A DNA stretch of 64,000 nt from Streptomyces sp. B93. GTDB taxonomy: Bacteria; Actinomycetota; Actinomycetes; Streptomycetales; Streptomycetaceae. The notes beneath the pieces are model-generated. The model searched no databases and had not been told where the DNA came from. It saw only the letters and a program-made list of their open reading frames with translations. The stretch's first letter is position 1; the number at the start of each line of letters is the position of its first letter. Below, in pieces: positions 9,730 through 18,019 of the stretch. A program made the translations under genes and the position numbers. The stretch spans positions 124,001 through 188,000 of the forward strand of contig NZ_JAGPXL010000002.1 in NCBI RefSeq assembly GCF_018070565.1. The letters run 5' to 3'.

Positions 9730-11886
9730 ATGCAGCAGATCTCCGCGACGCCCACGCACTGCCCGTACTGCGCCTTGCAGTGCGGGATGAATCTGACGCC
9801 CGCCCCCGACGGGACGGTCGAGGTGACCGAGCGGGCGGACTTCCCGGTGAACCGGGGCGCGCTGTGCGGCAAGGGGCGTACGGCGCCCGCGGTGCTGTCG
9901 TCGCGGGTGCGGCTGACGTCGCCGCTGGTCCGGCGCGGCGGTGACCTCGCGCCCGCGACCTGGGACGAGGCGCTGGACCGGATCGCCGAGGGGCTGCGGT
10001 CCGTGCGGGACGCGCACGGGGCGGACGCGCTCGGGGTGTTCGGCGGGGGCGGGCTGACCAACGAGAAGGCGTACTCGCTGGGGAAGTTCGCGCGGGTCGT
10101 GCTGGGCACCTCGCAGATCGACTACAACGGCCGGTTCTGCATGTCGTCGGCCGCCGCGGCCGGGATGAAGGCGTTCGGGGTGGACCGGGGGCTGCCGTTC
10201 CCGCTGGAGGACATCCCGAGGACGGGGTGTGTGATCCTCGTCGGCTCCAATCTGGCCGAGACGATGCCGCCCGCGCTGCGCTACCTCACCGAGCTGAAGG
10301 AGAACGGCGGCACGCTGGTCGTCATCGACCCGCGCCGGACGAGGACCGCCGAGCAGGCCGACCTGCATCTGATGCCCCGGCCGGGCACCGATCTGGCGCT
10401 GGCGCTCGGACTGCTGCACCTGATCGTCGCCGAGGGGCGCGTGGACGAGGAGTACGTCCGGGAGCGGACGGCCGGCTGGGAGGACGCCCGGGCGGCGGCG
10501 ATGGCGCACTGGCCGGAGTACGTGGAGCGGATCACCGGCGTGTCCGTGCCCGAACTGCGGGAGACCGTGCGGCTGTTCTGCGAGCCGGAGACGGCGATGG
10601 TGCTGACCGCGCGGGGGCCCGAGCAGCAGTCCAAGGGGACCGACACCGTCGGCGCGTGGATCAACCTGACGCTGGCGACGGGGCGGGCGGGCCGTCCGCT
10701 GTCCGGGTACGGCTGTCTGACCGGGCAGGGCAACGGGCAGGGCGGGCGTGAGCACGGCCAGAAGGCCGACCAGCTGCCCGGCTACCGCAAGCTGACCGAC
10801 CCGGCGGCGCGGCGGCATGTCGCCGAGGTGTGGGGCGTCGACCCGGACAGCCTGCCGGGCCCGGGGCGCAGCGCCTACGAGCTGCTCGACGCGCTGGGCA
10901 CGGACGTCCGCGCGCTGCTGCTGATGGCGTCCAACCCGGTGGTGTCGGCGCCGCGCGCCGCGCACGTGGAGGAGCGGATCAGGGCGCTGGACTTCCTCGC
11001 CGTCTGCGATGTCGTGCTGTCGGAGACGGCGGCGCTCGCGGACGTCGTCCTGCCGGTCACCCAGTGGGCGGAGGAGACGGGCACCATGACCAACCTGGAG
11101 GGCAGGGTGCTGCTGCGCCGCCGCGCCCTCACCCCGCCGGACGGCGTCCGCAGCGACCTGGAGGTCATGCGGGAGCTGGCCGACCGGCTGGGCGTGGAGA
11201 AGGGCTTCCCGACCGACCCCGAGGAGGTCTTCGAGGAGCTGCGGCGGGCCAGCGCGGGCGGTGCCGCCGACTACTCCGGGATCACCTACCGCAGGCTGGC
11301 GGAGGAGAACGGCGTGTTCTGGCCGTGCCCGGCGACGGACGCCGGGGGCGGCGACGGCGAGGACGCCTCGCTCGACACCACGCCGGACGACCCGGCGCGC
11401 GAGGGCGACACCGTGCACCCGGGCACGCCCCGTCTCTTCCTCGACCGGTTCGCGACGGAGGACGGCCGGGCCCGGTTCGCGCCCGTCACCCACCGCGCGA
11501 TCGCCGAGGAGCCCGACGACGAGTACCCGGTCCTCCTGACGACGGGGCGGGTGGTCTCGCAGTACCAGTCGGGCGCCCAGACCCGCCGCGTCGACGAGCT
11601 GAACGCCGCCGCGCCGGGCCCCTTCGTCGAGCTGCACCCACACCTCGCGGCCCGGCTCGGGGCGGCCGAGGGCGACCCGGTGGCCGTCGTCTCCCGCCGC
11701 GGCCGGGCGGTGGCCCCCGCCCGCATCACCACCGGCATCCGCCCGGACACCGTCTTCATGCCCTTCCACTGGCCCGGCGAGGGCCGCGCCAACACCCTCA
11801 CCAACCCGGCCCTCGACCCGACGTCCCGCATGCCGGAGTTCAAGGCGTGCGCGGTCCGGGTGGAGGCGGTGGAGGGCAGCGTCTAG
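9730..11886 (+). CDS. nasA: Assimilatory nitrate reductase, molybdopterin subunit
   Basis: Reduces nitrate to nitrite in the cytoplasm for nitrogen assimilation. The N-terminal [4Fe-4S] site is intact (C11, C14, C18, C46 in CPYCALQCGMN and GALCGKG). The molybdopterin oxidoreductase core follows (NGRFCMSSAAAAG, LVGSNLAETMPP, CLTGQGNGQGGREHGQKAD), and the C-terminal molydopterin dinucleotide-binding domain starts near LLTTGRVVSQYQSG. There is no Tat signal, as expected for an assimilatory enzyme, and no C-terminal BFD iron-sulfur domain, which some NasA proteins have. It needs an electron donor, plausibly the FAD protein at 16805. Length is 718 aa. Confidence 0.93.
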   Translation: MQQISATPTHCPYCALQCGMNLTPAPDGTVEVTERADFPVNRGALCGKGRTAPAVLSSRVRLTSPLVRRGGDLAPATWDEALDRIAEGLRSVRDAHGADALGVFGGGGLTNEKAYSLGKFARVVLGTSQIDYNGRFCMSSAAAAGMKAFGVDRGLPFPLEDIPRTGCVILVGSNLAETMPPALRYLTELKENGGTLVVIDPRRTRTAEQADLHLMPRPGTDLALALGLLHLIVAEGRVDEEYVRERTAGWEDARAAAMAHWPEYVERITGVSVPELRETVRLFCEPETAMVLTARGPEQQSKGTDTVGAWINLTLATGRAGRPLSGYGCLTGQGNGQGGREHGQKADQLPGYRKLTDPAARRHVAEVWGVDPDSLPGPGRSAYELLDALGTDVRALLLMASNPVVSAPRAAHVEERIRALDFLAVCDVVLSETAALADVVLPVTQWAEETGTMTNLEGRVLLRRRALTPPDGVRSDLEVMRELADRLGVEKGFPTDPEEVFEELRRASAGGAADYSGITYRRLAEENGVFWPCPATDAGGGDGEDASLDTTPDDPAREGDTVHPGTPRLFLDRFATEDGRARFAPVTHRAIAEEPDDEYPVLLTTGRVVSQYQSGAQTRRVDELNAAAPGPFVELHPHLAARLGAAEGDPVAVVSRRGRAVAPARITTGIRPDTVFMPFHWPGEGRANTLTNPALDPTSRMPEFKACAVRVEAVEGSV

Positions 11887-11907
11887 GGGCGGGGAACTGC
11901 GCCACCG
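11884..11907. repeat. Dispersed GC-rich intergenic element, copy 2
   Basis: TAGGGGCGGGGAACTGCGCC begins exactly in the nasA stop codon. It is the reverse orientation of the element at 8021, with the extended form continuing into GGCCACGACGG. Confidence 0.55.
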
Positions 11908-11938
11908 GCCACGACGGCGGGGCAGACGAATGACGCGT

Positions 11939-12481
11939 TCAGTCACCCACGGCCGTACGCCGCCGTCGCAGCGCGAAGTACCCGGCGGTCAGGGCCACCG
12001 CGCTCACCGTCAGGCCCGCGCCGAGGGCCAGTTCGAGACGGGAGGGGCCGGCGCCGCCGCCGAGGCCGCCCTCGACGCCGAGGGTGGGGACGGTGGTGGC
12101 GGGTGCGGGGGCCGCGGGGGTGGTCGTGGGCGCCGAGGGGGTCACCGTCGCGGGGGCGGTGGCCGTCGGGGTCGCGGTGGCCGTCGGGGTCGTCCTCGGT
12201 CTCGCCGTCGAGCTGATCGTCGGTGGCACGGTCGTGCGGGCCGTGGCCCGGAGGGGCAGCGCCTCGCAGGCGACGCCGTCGTCCGGTCCCTGGTCCTCGT
12301 CCAGTCGGTGCGGGTCGCTCGGGTCGCGGGCGAGTTCCGCCTGGGCGTCCTCCTGGAAGGCGAAGTCGCGGCAGTCGAGGTCTCCTGCCTGGGCGTGTGC
12401 GCTGCCGATCGCCGGTCCGGCGGTCGCGAGCACGGTGACCGCGGCGGTGAGCGCGACGCGTGTGCGCCTACGTGTTCGCAT
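11939..12481 (-). CDS. Secreted Excalibur-domain protein with C-terminal membrane anchor
   Basis: A 180-aa exported protein. After a signal peptide ([24 protein letters not shown]) comes an Excalibur calcium-binding motif ([15 protein letters not shown], ending in DDGVACE), then a long Thr/Pro/Ala-rich linker and a C-terminal hydrophobic helix followed by LRRRR. That layout is that of a wall- or membrane-attached surface protein, but no clear LPXTG or LAXTG stands before the helix. The start is the ATG at 12481, with AAGG about 10 nt upstream; an upstream in-frame start has no signal peptide logic. A class F sortase lies 2.7 kb away. Confidence 0.8.
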   Translation of the reverse strand: MRTRRRTRVALTAAVTVLATAGPAIGSAHAQAGDLDCRDFAFQEDAQAELARDPSDPHRLDEDQGPDDGVACEALPLRATARTTVPPTISSTARPRTTPTATATPTATAPATVTPSAPTTTPAAPAPATTVPTLGVEGGLGGGAGPSRLELALGAGLTVSAVALTAGYFALRRRRTAVGD

Positions 12482-12563
12482 GGGCGAGCCTTTCCGATTC
12501 GGCGGCCGTCCCTCGTGGTCGGGCCACCGCATCGACGCTAGGAGCGCCCTCCCGTCGCGGCCA

Positions 12564-13019
12564 TCACTGCTGGGCCGTTCGGGTGTGGTTCCCGCGCGGG
12601 TCGCGCCGTCCCGCGAGCCAGTCGCCGCCCTCGATGCGGGTGCCCCGGGCGCGCAGCCGGGCTGCGACGCGGGGTGCGGCGAGGTAGACCCAGGCGCGCA
12701 CCCGGGTGCCGTCGGCGGTGCGGGTGACCTCGCGTGCGACGCGTTCGTAGAGGTTGTGCGGGGCGCCGGGGGCGTACTCCTCCAGCTGGTCGAGGGCGGT
12801 GAGGAGTTCGGCGTAGGCGTGCGGCGGGACGGTGACGAGGTCGCCGGTGACGGTGCCGCCGTCCGGTTCCGCCACGGCGTAGGGGTAGCCGGGGCCGTCG
12901 TAGAGGACGGCGTCGTCGAGGCGTCCGGGTTCCTCGGTGTGCGTACGACCGTGGAGGAGGAGGGCGTGGTTGGGTTCGCCGGGGCGGAGGGTGCCGTAGA
13001 CGAAGAAGGGAAGGGACAC
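12564..13019 (-). CDS. Gamma-glutamylcyclotransferase-like (AIG2/GGCT fold) protein
   Basis: A small cytoplasmic protein of the GGCT superfamily, some members of which cyclise gamma-glutamyl groups to 5-oxoproline. The defining N-terminal loop [20 protein letters not shown] is present, as are DGPGYPYAV and the acidic segment [10 protein letters not shown], which carries the likely catalytic Glu. The start is chosen at the GTG at 13019 (AGGTGA just upstream), directly before the first strand; the frame is open to 13106. Length is 151 aa, typical for stand-alone GGCT-like proteins. The substrate is not known. Confidence 0.82.
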   Translation of the reverse strand: MSLPFFVYGTLRPGEPNHALLLHGRTHTEEPGRLDDAVLYDGPGYPYAVAEPDGGTVTGDLVTVPPHAYAELLTALDQLEEYAPGAPHNLYERVAREVTRTADGTRVRAWVYLAAPRVAARLRARGTRIEGGDWLAGRRDPRGNHTRTAQQ

Positions 13020-13380
13020 GTGTCTCACCTGCACGGAAGCGCTACCGAAGGCTTGCAGGAACGATTCTGACCCCTCACAGGCCCCGCCCGTGACCGCTAT
13101 GGACATGCCAGGTCCGGGCCACTTGAACCCCGGTGATCAGCGCCCCCGTCCCCCTCCCTGCGTGCCCTCCCGGAGGAGTCCGGTGAGCCGTTCCGCCGTT
13201 ACTCGGCATGCTCACTCCTCGACCACGTACGCGGGCGCGCGGACGGCGACGCTGAACGCGGCGCGGGACCCGTACGGGGCGGGGAGCGCGGAGCGCGCGG
13301 CGGTGGCGGCGGCCCGGGGGGCGGTCGCGTGCGCTGACGCCCGCGGGCAGCATGCGCTGACCGCCCGCGGGCGGCGTGCG
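13020..13380. other. Intergenic gap with tandem repeat and possible gene remnant
   Basis: A 361-bp gap without a convincing gene. At its right end (13331-13386) a unit of about 23-24 bp (GCGCTGACNGCCCGCGGGC) is repeated twice plus a partial third copy, which contains the stop codon of the FMN reductase gene. On the minus strand one frame without a start codon reads ALPAPYGSRAAFSVAVRAPA and ends YVVEE-stop near 13215, which could be the tail of a decayed gene. Confidence 0.4.
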
Positions 13381-13386
13381 CTAACC
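13331..13386. repeat. Tandem repeat, ~24-bp unit, two and a half copies
   Basis: Copies start at 13331, 13354 and 13378. All begin GCGCTRAC, and the first two continue into CCCGCGGGC. The third is cut short inside the reductase gene end. Confidence 0.6.
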
Positions 13387-13950
13387 GGCGTACGCGCGCT
13401 TCTCCTTGGCCTCCTTGAGGGCGGTGCCCCACCACACCAGCTGGTCCAGCATCGTCTTGGCCGCCGCGTCCGGGCCCGTGGGGTCCTTCAGGCGGCCCCG
13501 GTCGTCGAAGGACGCCCCGGCGTTGTGGAAGGAGACGGTGTCGCGGACGGTGACGGCGTGCAGCTCCGCGAAGACCTGGCGGAGCTGCTCGACGGCGCGC
13601 AGGCCGCCGGACATGCCGCCGTAGGAGACGAACCCGACGGGTTTGGCCTGCCACTCGGTGAAGTGCCAGTCGATGAGGTTCTTCAGGGCCGCGGGGAAGG
13701 AGTGGTTGTACTCCGGGGTGAGGACGACGAACCCGTCGGCGGCGGACAGCCGGGGGGTGATCCCGGCGAGTGCGTCGGCCGCCTCGGGGGTGCGGGTCAG
13801 GGAGGTCGGCAGGTCCGTGTCGGCCACGTCGACGACATGGGCTTCGAGGTCGTCGCGGTGGCGGATGTGGTCGAGGAGCCAGTCGGCGACGACGGGGCCG
13901 AAGCGGCCGTGGCGGTTGCTGCCGATGACGAGCGTGATGTCGAGGGTCAT
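13381..13950 (-). CDS. NADPH-dependent FMN reductase family protein
   Basis: A 189-aa flavodoxin-fold reductase that uses NADPH to reduce FMN or a flavin-bound substrate. The FMN phosphate loop (LVIGSNRHGRFGPVVADWL) opens the protein, and the conserved PEYNHSFPAALKNLIDW and FVSYGGMSGGLRAVEQLR bind the isoalloxazine ring. The ATG at 13950 has AGGGTG upstream; a slightly longer frame to 13959 is less likely. It is probably transcribed alone. The natural electron acceptor is unknown. Confidence 0.88.
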   Translation of the reverse strand: MTLDITLVIGSNRHGRFGPVVADWLLDHIRHRDDLEAHVVDVADTDLPTSLTRTPEAADALAGITPRLSAADGFVVLTPEYNHSFPAALKNLIDWHFTEWQAKPVGFVSYGGMSGGLRAVEQLRQVFAELHAVTVRDTVSFHNAGASFDDRGRLKDPTGPDAAAKTMLDQLVWWGTALKEAKEKRAYAG

Positions 13951-14139
13951 GCGGCACACCCTGGTACCTCAAGTTTGGTTGAGGTCAAGCGGCGGGGTCG
14001 TGGGTCGGGCCCCCTCACCCGTTCACACCTTCGCCGTGGGCCCTTCGGGTGCTCTTGCGCCGGGCCCGCCGCGGCGCCGTGACCTGCGAGAACGGCCGCC
14101 AGGTGGCCGCATGGGCGCACCCGTTCGCCATATTCCTGA

Positions 14140-14156
14140 CGCCCCCTCAGGGGGCG
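14140..14156. repeat. Short palindrome upstream of the 14222 gene
   Basis: CGCCCCCT and AGGGGGCG face each other around one base, 65 bp before a surface-protein start. With the flanks CCTGA...TCAGG it looks more like a protein site than a terminator, since no T-run follows on either strand. Confidence 0.3.
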
Positions 14157-14221
14157 GGCGCGGGCCGATGCCACTTACCTCGGTAGAGGCAGGGCCCGAT
14201 CAGCTCGAAGGAGCAAGCACC

Positions 14222-14749
14222 ATGCGACGTACCGCCCGGCTGCTGATGCTGTCCGGACTGACCGGTGGCGTGCTCGCGCTCGCCGCGCCCAGCTACGGCG
14301 CGGACACCGGCCGACTGGAGGTGTCCCCGTCCGGTGTGGTCCCCGGCGGGCAGGTCACGGTGACCACCAGGGACTGCGGCGACGACGGCACGGCCGCCGG
14401 GGACGCCAGCGCGGTGGGCGCGGGACAGTTCACGATGGCGCCCGGAGCGCGGGACGGCGAGGCGGTCGGACAGTTCCGGGTGCCGCCGAGCGCGCAGCCG
14501 GGGACGTACGAGATCGTCGCGCGGTGCGCCGGGAAGGCGGCCGGCGGACGGCAGGTCAAGGGCGACCTGGTGGTCACGCTGACCGCGGTCCGTGAGCAGG
14601 TGTACCCACGAGGAAGCGTCAAGACGGGGGTCGGCGGCGCGCTTGGCCCCGACCCCGTGCAGACCGCGGCGGGCGTGGCGGCTCTCGCCGTCGCCGCCGC
14701 GGGCGGTACCTGGCTCCTGCATCGCCGGGCGAGAGGCGACGGGATCTGA
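14222..14749 (+). CDS. Secreted, C-terminally anchored sortase-associated protein
   Basis: A 175-aa exported protein with a signal peptide ending near APSYGAD, an Ig-like or all-beta domain (GRLEVSPSGVVPGGQVTVTT, with paired Cys at RDCGDD and ARCAGK), the segment RGSVKTGVGGALGPDP, then one hydrophobic helix and the positive tail LHRRARGDG. This matches a protein anchored by its C-terminus, but the sorting signal is not a plain LPXTG. The start ATG has GAAGGAG 7 nt upstream. The class F sortase gene follows 404 bp downstream, and I recall this pair side by side in other Streptomyces, so it is a likely substrate or partner. Confidence 0.75.
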   Translation: MRRTARLLMLSGLTGGVLALAAPSYGADTGRLEVSPSGVVPGGQVTVTTRDCGDDGTAAGDASAVGAGQFTMAPGARDGEAVGQFRVPPSAQPGTYEIVARCAGKAAGGRQVKGDLVVTLTAVREQVYPRGSVKTGVGGALGPDPVQTAAGVAALAVAAAGGTWLLHRRARGDGI

Positions 14750-14919
14750 CGGACACCCTCCGCTGTCCGTCCGCCGGTACCGCATGTCCCCTCCCCTCCG
14801 GGTCCGACGCCCCTCGCGGCCCGGAGGGGGTGCGGGGGCGGGGCCCTGCGGGGTGCTGGGGGGTGCCGCGTGCGGGGGCAGTGCCGGGTGCGGCCCGGCC
14901 GCCTCTCGGCTGGCGCGCC

Positions 14920-14952
14920 GTTGTGGCTGGTCGCGCAGTTCCCCGCGCCCCT
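14920..14952. repeat. Dispersed GC-rich intergenic element, copy 3
   Basis: GTGGCTGGTCGCGCAGTTCC continues into CCGCGCCCCT. It is the most complete copy, including the GTGGCTGGTCG flank that also appears, inverted, at 40480-40515. Confidence 0.6.
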
Positions 14953-14954
14953 GG

Positions 14955-15140
14955 GGCGACGGTTCCACCGCCCCTCGGGGCGCCAGCCCGGCGTCCGTGG
15001 GGGGGGCGTGGTTCCACCGTCCCCCGGGACGCGATCCCCGCGTCGGTGGGGCGCGTGATTCCGCCGTCCCTCGGGGCGCCAGCCCGGCGTCCGGGGGGCG
15101 CGTGATTCCGCCGTCCCTCGGGGCGCGAGCGTTGCCGAGC
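14955..15140. repeat. Tandem repeat, 47-49-bp unit, about four copies
   Basis: Equivalent points (KTTCCRCCGYCC) fall at 14962, 15011, 15058 and 15105, giving periods of 49, 47 and 47 bp. Each unit contains TTCCRCCGTCCCTCGGGGCG followed by GCCAGCCCGGCGTCC or a variant. The array ends about 15 bp before the sortase AGGAGG. Confidence 0.75.
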
Positions 15141-15153
15141 ACAGGAGGTCGTC

Positions 15154-15783
15154 ATGGGCCGTAGGGCGGGCAGGGCCGGTGACGTCGCCATAGCGGCGGT
15201 CACCGCGGTCGCCCTCGGGTGCGGGGTGGTGCTGCTGCACGGGACCGGCACCCCCGCCCCGCCGCAGCCGTCCGCCGCCGAGGCCCGTCTGGATGCCGGG
15301 GAGGCCGGGCGGGAGGCCGCCGCGCTGCCGCCCTCGCCGCCGGAGCGCATCCGCATCCCCGCGATCCGGGTGGACGCCCCCCTGACCGGCCTGGGTCTGA
15401 CCCGCACCGGCAGCCTCGACGTGCCGCCCGCCGACCGTCCCGGCCTGGCCGGGTGGTACGAGGCCGGGACCACGCCCGGGGAGCGGGGCACCGCGATCGT
15501 CGCCGGGCACGTGGACAACGCCGACGGGCCCGCCGTCTTCTACCGCCTCGGCGCGCTGAAGCGGGGCGCGGCCATCGAGGTCGACCGGCGGGACGGGGGC
15601 GTCGCCCGCTTCACCGTGGACGCGGTCGAGGTCTACGACGCCAAGGACTTCCCCGACGAGAAGGTGTACGGCGCCGCCCGCCGCCCCGAGCTGCGGGTCA
15701 TCACCTGCGGCGGCGGCTACTCACGGGCGACCGGCTACCGGGGCAACGTGGTCGTCTTCGCGCACCTCACCGGCAGCCGCTGA
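15154..15783 (+). CDS. Class F sortase
   Basis: A membrane-bound transpeptidase that cuts a C-terminal sorting motif and joins the protein to the cell wall. The 209-aa chain has one N-terminal membrane anchor (VAIAAVTAVALGCGVVLLHG), a Pro/Ala-rich stalk, and the sortase barrel starting at RIRIPAIRVDAPLTGLGL. Catalytic residues are present: H119 in IVAGHVDN, C185 in RVITCGGGY, and an Arg in YRGNVVVFAH. Short length, single anchor and TCGGG fit actinobacterial class F. The start is firm, with AGGAGG 7 nt before the ATG. Its natural substrate is unproven; the 14222 product is the nearest candidate. Confidence 0.9.
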   Translation: MGRRAGRAGDVAIAAVTAVALGCGVVLLHGTGTPAPPQPSAAEARLDAGEAGREAAALPPSPPERIRIPAIRVDAPLTGLGLTRTGSLDVPPADRPGLAGWYEAGTTPGERGTAIVAGHVDNADGPAVFYRLGALKRGAAIEVDRRDGGVARFTVDAVEVYDAKDFPDEKVYGAARRPELRVITCGGGYSRATGYRGNVVVFAHLTGSR

Positions 15784-15798
15784 GCGCGGGGAGACCGC

Positions 15799-16581
15799 TC
15801 ACGCCAGCCACTGCTCGTACGCCAGGTTCGCCACCAGCGCGAACACCACCGTCAGCAGCACCACCCGCACGAAGCCGCTGCCCTTCTTCAGCGCGGTGTG
15901 CGCCCCCAGCGTGCCGCCCGCCAGGTTGAACACCGCCATCAGCGCCGCCAGCTGCCACAGCACGGTGCCCTGCCAGGCGAACGTGGCCAGCGCGCCCGCG
16001 TTGGTGCAGCAGTTGACGATCTTGGCGGTGGCGGAGGCGGTCACCAGGTCGAGGTGGAGCACGGCGGTCAGGGCGAGCACCAGGAACGTACCGGTGCCGG
16101 GGCCGATGAGACCGTCGTAGAACCCGATGCCGAGGCCCGCCAGGCCGATCGCGGCGAGGATCCGGCGGCGGGTGACCGGGCCCGGCGCGGGGGCGGTGCC
16201 GAAGGCGGGCCTGAGGATGACGAAGGCGCCGACGCCGAGCAGCACCACCATGATCACCGGCTTGAGCACCTCGGTGCTCATCCCCGCCGCGAGGAACGCC
16301 CCGCCCGACGACCCGGCGAGCGCCGCGAGGCCGATCCGCACGGCGGTGCGCACGTCGACGGGCGCCTTGCGGGCGTACGTCACCGCAGCGCCGGTGGTGC
16401 CGACGATCGCGACCGCCTTGTTGGTGCCGAGCGCGTACGCGGCCGGGGTGTTCGCGGGGAGCCCGAGCAGCAGCGCGGGCAGGAGCAGCAGGCCCCCGCC
16501 GCCGACCACGGCGTCGATCCACCCGGCCGCGAGCGCGGCGAGGCACAGTACGGCGAGCATGGTCAGCGATATGTCGGGCAC
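15799..16581 (-). CDS. TauE/SafE (TSUP) family anion transporter
   Basis: A 260-aa membrane protein with about eight hydrophobic segments in two repeated halves, each with the family signature near its start (GWIDAVVGGGGLLLLPALLL, and GFYDGLIGPGTGTFLVLAL in the second half). TSUP proteins move sulfite, sulfoacetate or related small anions. Position between the sortase and the nitrite reductase operon makes an anion role plausible, but nothing shows nitrite transport. The start is taken as the GTG at 16581, before PDISLTMLAVL; the frame is open to 16674. Confidence 0.85.
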   Translation of the reverse strand: MPDISLTMLAVLCLAALAAGWIDAVVGGGGLLLLPALLLGLPANTPAAYALGTNKAVAIVGTTGAAVTYARKAPVDVRTAVRIGLAALAGSSGGAFLAAGMSTEVLKPVIMVVLLGVGAFVILRPAFGTAPAPGPVTRRRILAAIGLAGLGIGFYDGLIGPGTGTFLVLALTAVLHLDLVTASATAKIVNCCTNAGALATFAWQGTVLWQLAALMAVFNLAGGTLGAHTALKKGSGFVRVVLLTVVFALVANLAYEQWLA

Positions 16582-16659
16582 GAGTGGCGACCCTATGGAC
16601 GGGGTAGGTGTGCCGTCCAACGAACTGAGGGTCTTTTGAGGTTCGGAGCGGTTGCCAAA

Positions 16660-16725
16660 GGGCCTCACACCCACCCCCGGAAGGGCCTCACACCCACCCC
16701 GGAAGGAGCCTCACACCCACCCCCC
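16660..16725. repeat. Tandem repeat, 22-23-bp unit, three copies
   Basis: Copies at 16660, 16683 and 16705 share CCTCACACCCACCCC, the first two followed by GGAAGG. They lie in the gap between the divergent TSUP and nir genes, just before the candidate GlnR box. Confidence 0.8.
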
Positions 16726-16743
16726 GCCCCCGCTGAGGGCAGC

Positions 16744-16781
16744 GTTCCTCGCGGGAAACAACGGTGATTCGGCCGGGTAAC
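16744..16781 (+). promoter_or_regulatory. Candidate GlnR box upstream of the nir operon
   Basis: Four 5-bp half-sites lie exactly 11 bp apart: GTTCC, GAAAC, GATTC, GTAAC (read in reverse: GTTAC, GAATC, GTTTC, GGAAC). The Streptomyces GlnR box is GTnAC-n6-GaAAC repeated with n6, and the reverse reading fits it at 17 of 20 positions counting the free n as matches. GlnR control of nirB is known in S. coelicolor. The box ends 23 bp before the first start codon of the operon. Confidence 0.55.
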
Positions 16782-16804
16782 ACCGGCACCGCACGCTCAA
16801 GGGC

Positions 16805-18019
16805 ATGACCTCGAATAAGCGTGTGGTGGTGATCGGCGCCGGGCTCGCGGGCGTCCGGCTCGCCGAGCGGCTCGGTGAGCTGGGCACGCCCGCGCTGCTC
16901 GTCGGCGACGAGGAGCACCGGCCGTACAACCGGGTGCTGCTCGCCGAGGTGCTGGCCGGGCGGTACGCCCCCGAGGTGATCGCGCTGCCCGCGCCCGCGG
17001 AACTGACCCGCGCCCGGGTCACCGGCATCGACCGGGCCGCCCGGAGCGTGCGGTGCGCCGACGGCTCGGTGATCGCATACGACACGCTGGTGCTGGCCAC
17101 CGGCTCCAACCCGGTGCTGCCGCCGCTGCGGGGCCTGTTCACCGGCACCGGCGAGCTGCCCGAGGGCGTGCACGCCTTCCGCACCATGGACGACTGCCTG
17201 GGTCTTTCCAAGGCGGTGCGGCCGGGAGTGCGGGCGGTCGTCATCGGCGGCGGGCTCCTCGGGGTGTCGGCGGCGCGGGCGCTGGCGCGGCGCGGCGCGC
17301 AGGTCGTCCTGGCCCAGCAGTCGGAGCGGCTGATGGAACGCCAGCTCGACCCGGGCGCCTCCAAGCTGGTGCTGCGGCACCTGAAGGACCTCGGTGTCGA
17401 GGTGCACACCGAGTGCCGGGTGCGCGACGTGCGCTGCGTCGGCGGCGCGGTCCGCTCCGTGGAGATGGCCGACGGGTACGCCCTCGACGCCGACCTCGTG
17501 GTCCTGGCCTGCGGCGTCCACCCGCGCGTCGGCCTCGCCCAGGAGGCGGGCCTGGAGGTCCGCAAGGGCGTCGTGGTCGACGACGAGCTGCGCACCTCCG
17601 ACCCGCACATCCGGGCGATCGGCGACTGCGCGCAGCACGACGGCACCCTGTACGGGCTGGCCGCCCCGGCGCTCGAACAGGCCGACGTGCTCGCCGAGGT
17701 GCTCGCCGGTGACGGCGGCGCCCGCTACACCGGCACCCGCTCCCTGACCCGGCTGACCCTGAACGGCCAGACAGCTTTCGACCTCGCCGCGTTCGGCGAG
17801 ACCGAGGCGCTCCCGGGCGACGACGTCGTCCAGCTCACCGACGCCACCCGGGGCACCTACCGCAAGGTCGTCGTCCGCGACGACCGCGTGGTCGGCGGCG
17901 TCCTCGTCGGCGAACTCGGCACCGTGGGCGCGCTGGCGCGCGCCTGGGAGGGAGCGGAGCCGCTCCCCGCGGACGGCGCGCCCCTGCTCCACCTGCTCAC
18001 CAACGATGGAGGCTCCTGA
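16805..18019 (+). CDS. FAD/NAD(P)H reductase of nitrate/nitrite assimilation
   Basis: A 404-aa flavoprotein that resembles the N-terminal third of NirB. It has an FAD dinucleotide fold (VVVIGAGLAGVRLAERLGE), EEHRPYNRVLLAEVLAG typical of NirB/NasB-type reductases, an NAD(P) fold (AVVIGGGLLGVSAARALARR) and the FAD-binding TSDPHIRAIGDCAQH. It probably feeds electrons from NAD(P)H to NasA, as NasC-type subunits do, or assists NirB. Its stop overlaps the nirB start (TGATG), so it is translated from the same message as nirB and nirD. Ahead of it lies a GlnR-like box. Confidence 0.85.
   Translation: MTSNKRVVVIGAGLAGVRLAERLGELGTPALLVGDEEHRPYNRVLLAEVLAGRYAPEVIALPAPAELTRARVTGIDRAARSVRCADGSVIAYDTLVLATGSNPVLPPLRGLFTGTGELPEGVHAFRTMDDCLGLSKAVRPGVRAVVIGGGLLGVSAARALARRGAQVVLAQQSERLMERQLDPGASKLVLRHLKDLGVEVHTECRVRDVRCVGGAVRSVEMADGYALDADLVVLACGVHPRVGLAQEAGLEVRKGVVVDDELRTSDPHIRAIGDCAQHDGTLYGLAAPALEQADVLAEVLAGDGGARYTGTRSLTRLTLNGQTAFDLAAFGETEALPGDDVVQLTDATRGTYRKVVVRDDRVVGGVLVGELGTVGALARAWEGAEPLPADGAPLLHLLTNDGGS

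Larger units (their letters stand above)
14750..15153. other. Intergenic gap dominated by repeats
   Basis: About 400 bp between the surface protein and the sortase. It holds one copy of the dispersed element (14920-14952) and then about four tandem units of 47-49 bp up to the sortase ribosome binding site. I see no credible gene in it. Confidence 0.6.

Noticed and set aside
12482..12532. Longer start of the first Excalibur protein
   Set aside because: It would place 17 charged residues before the signal peptide; the ATG at 12481 fits better.
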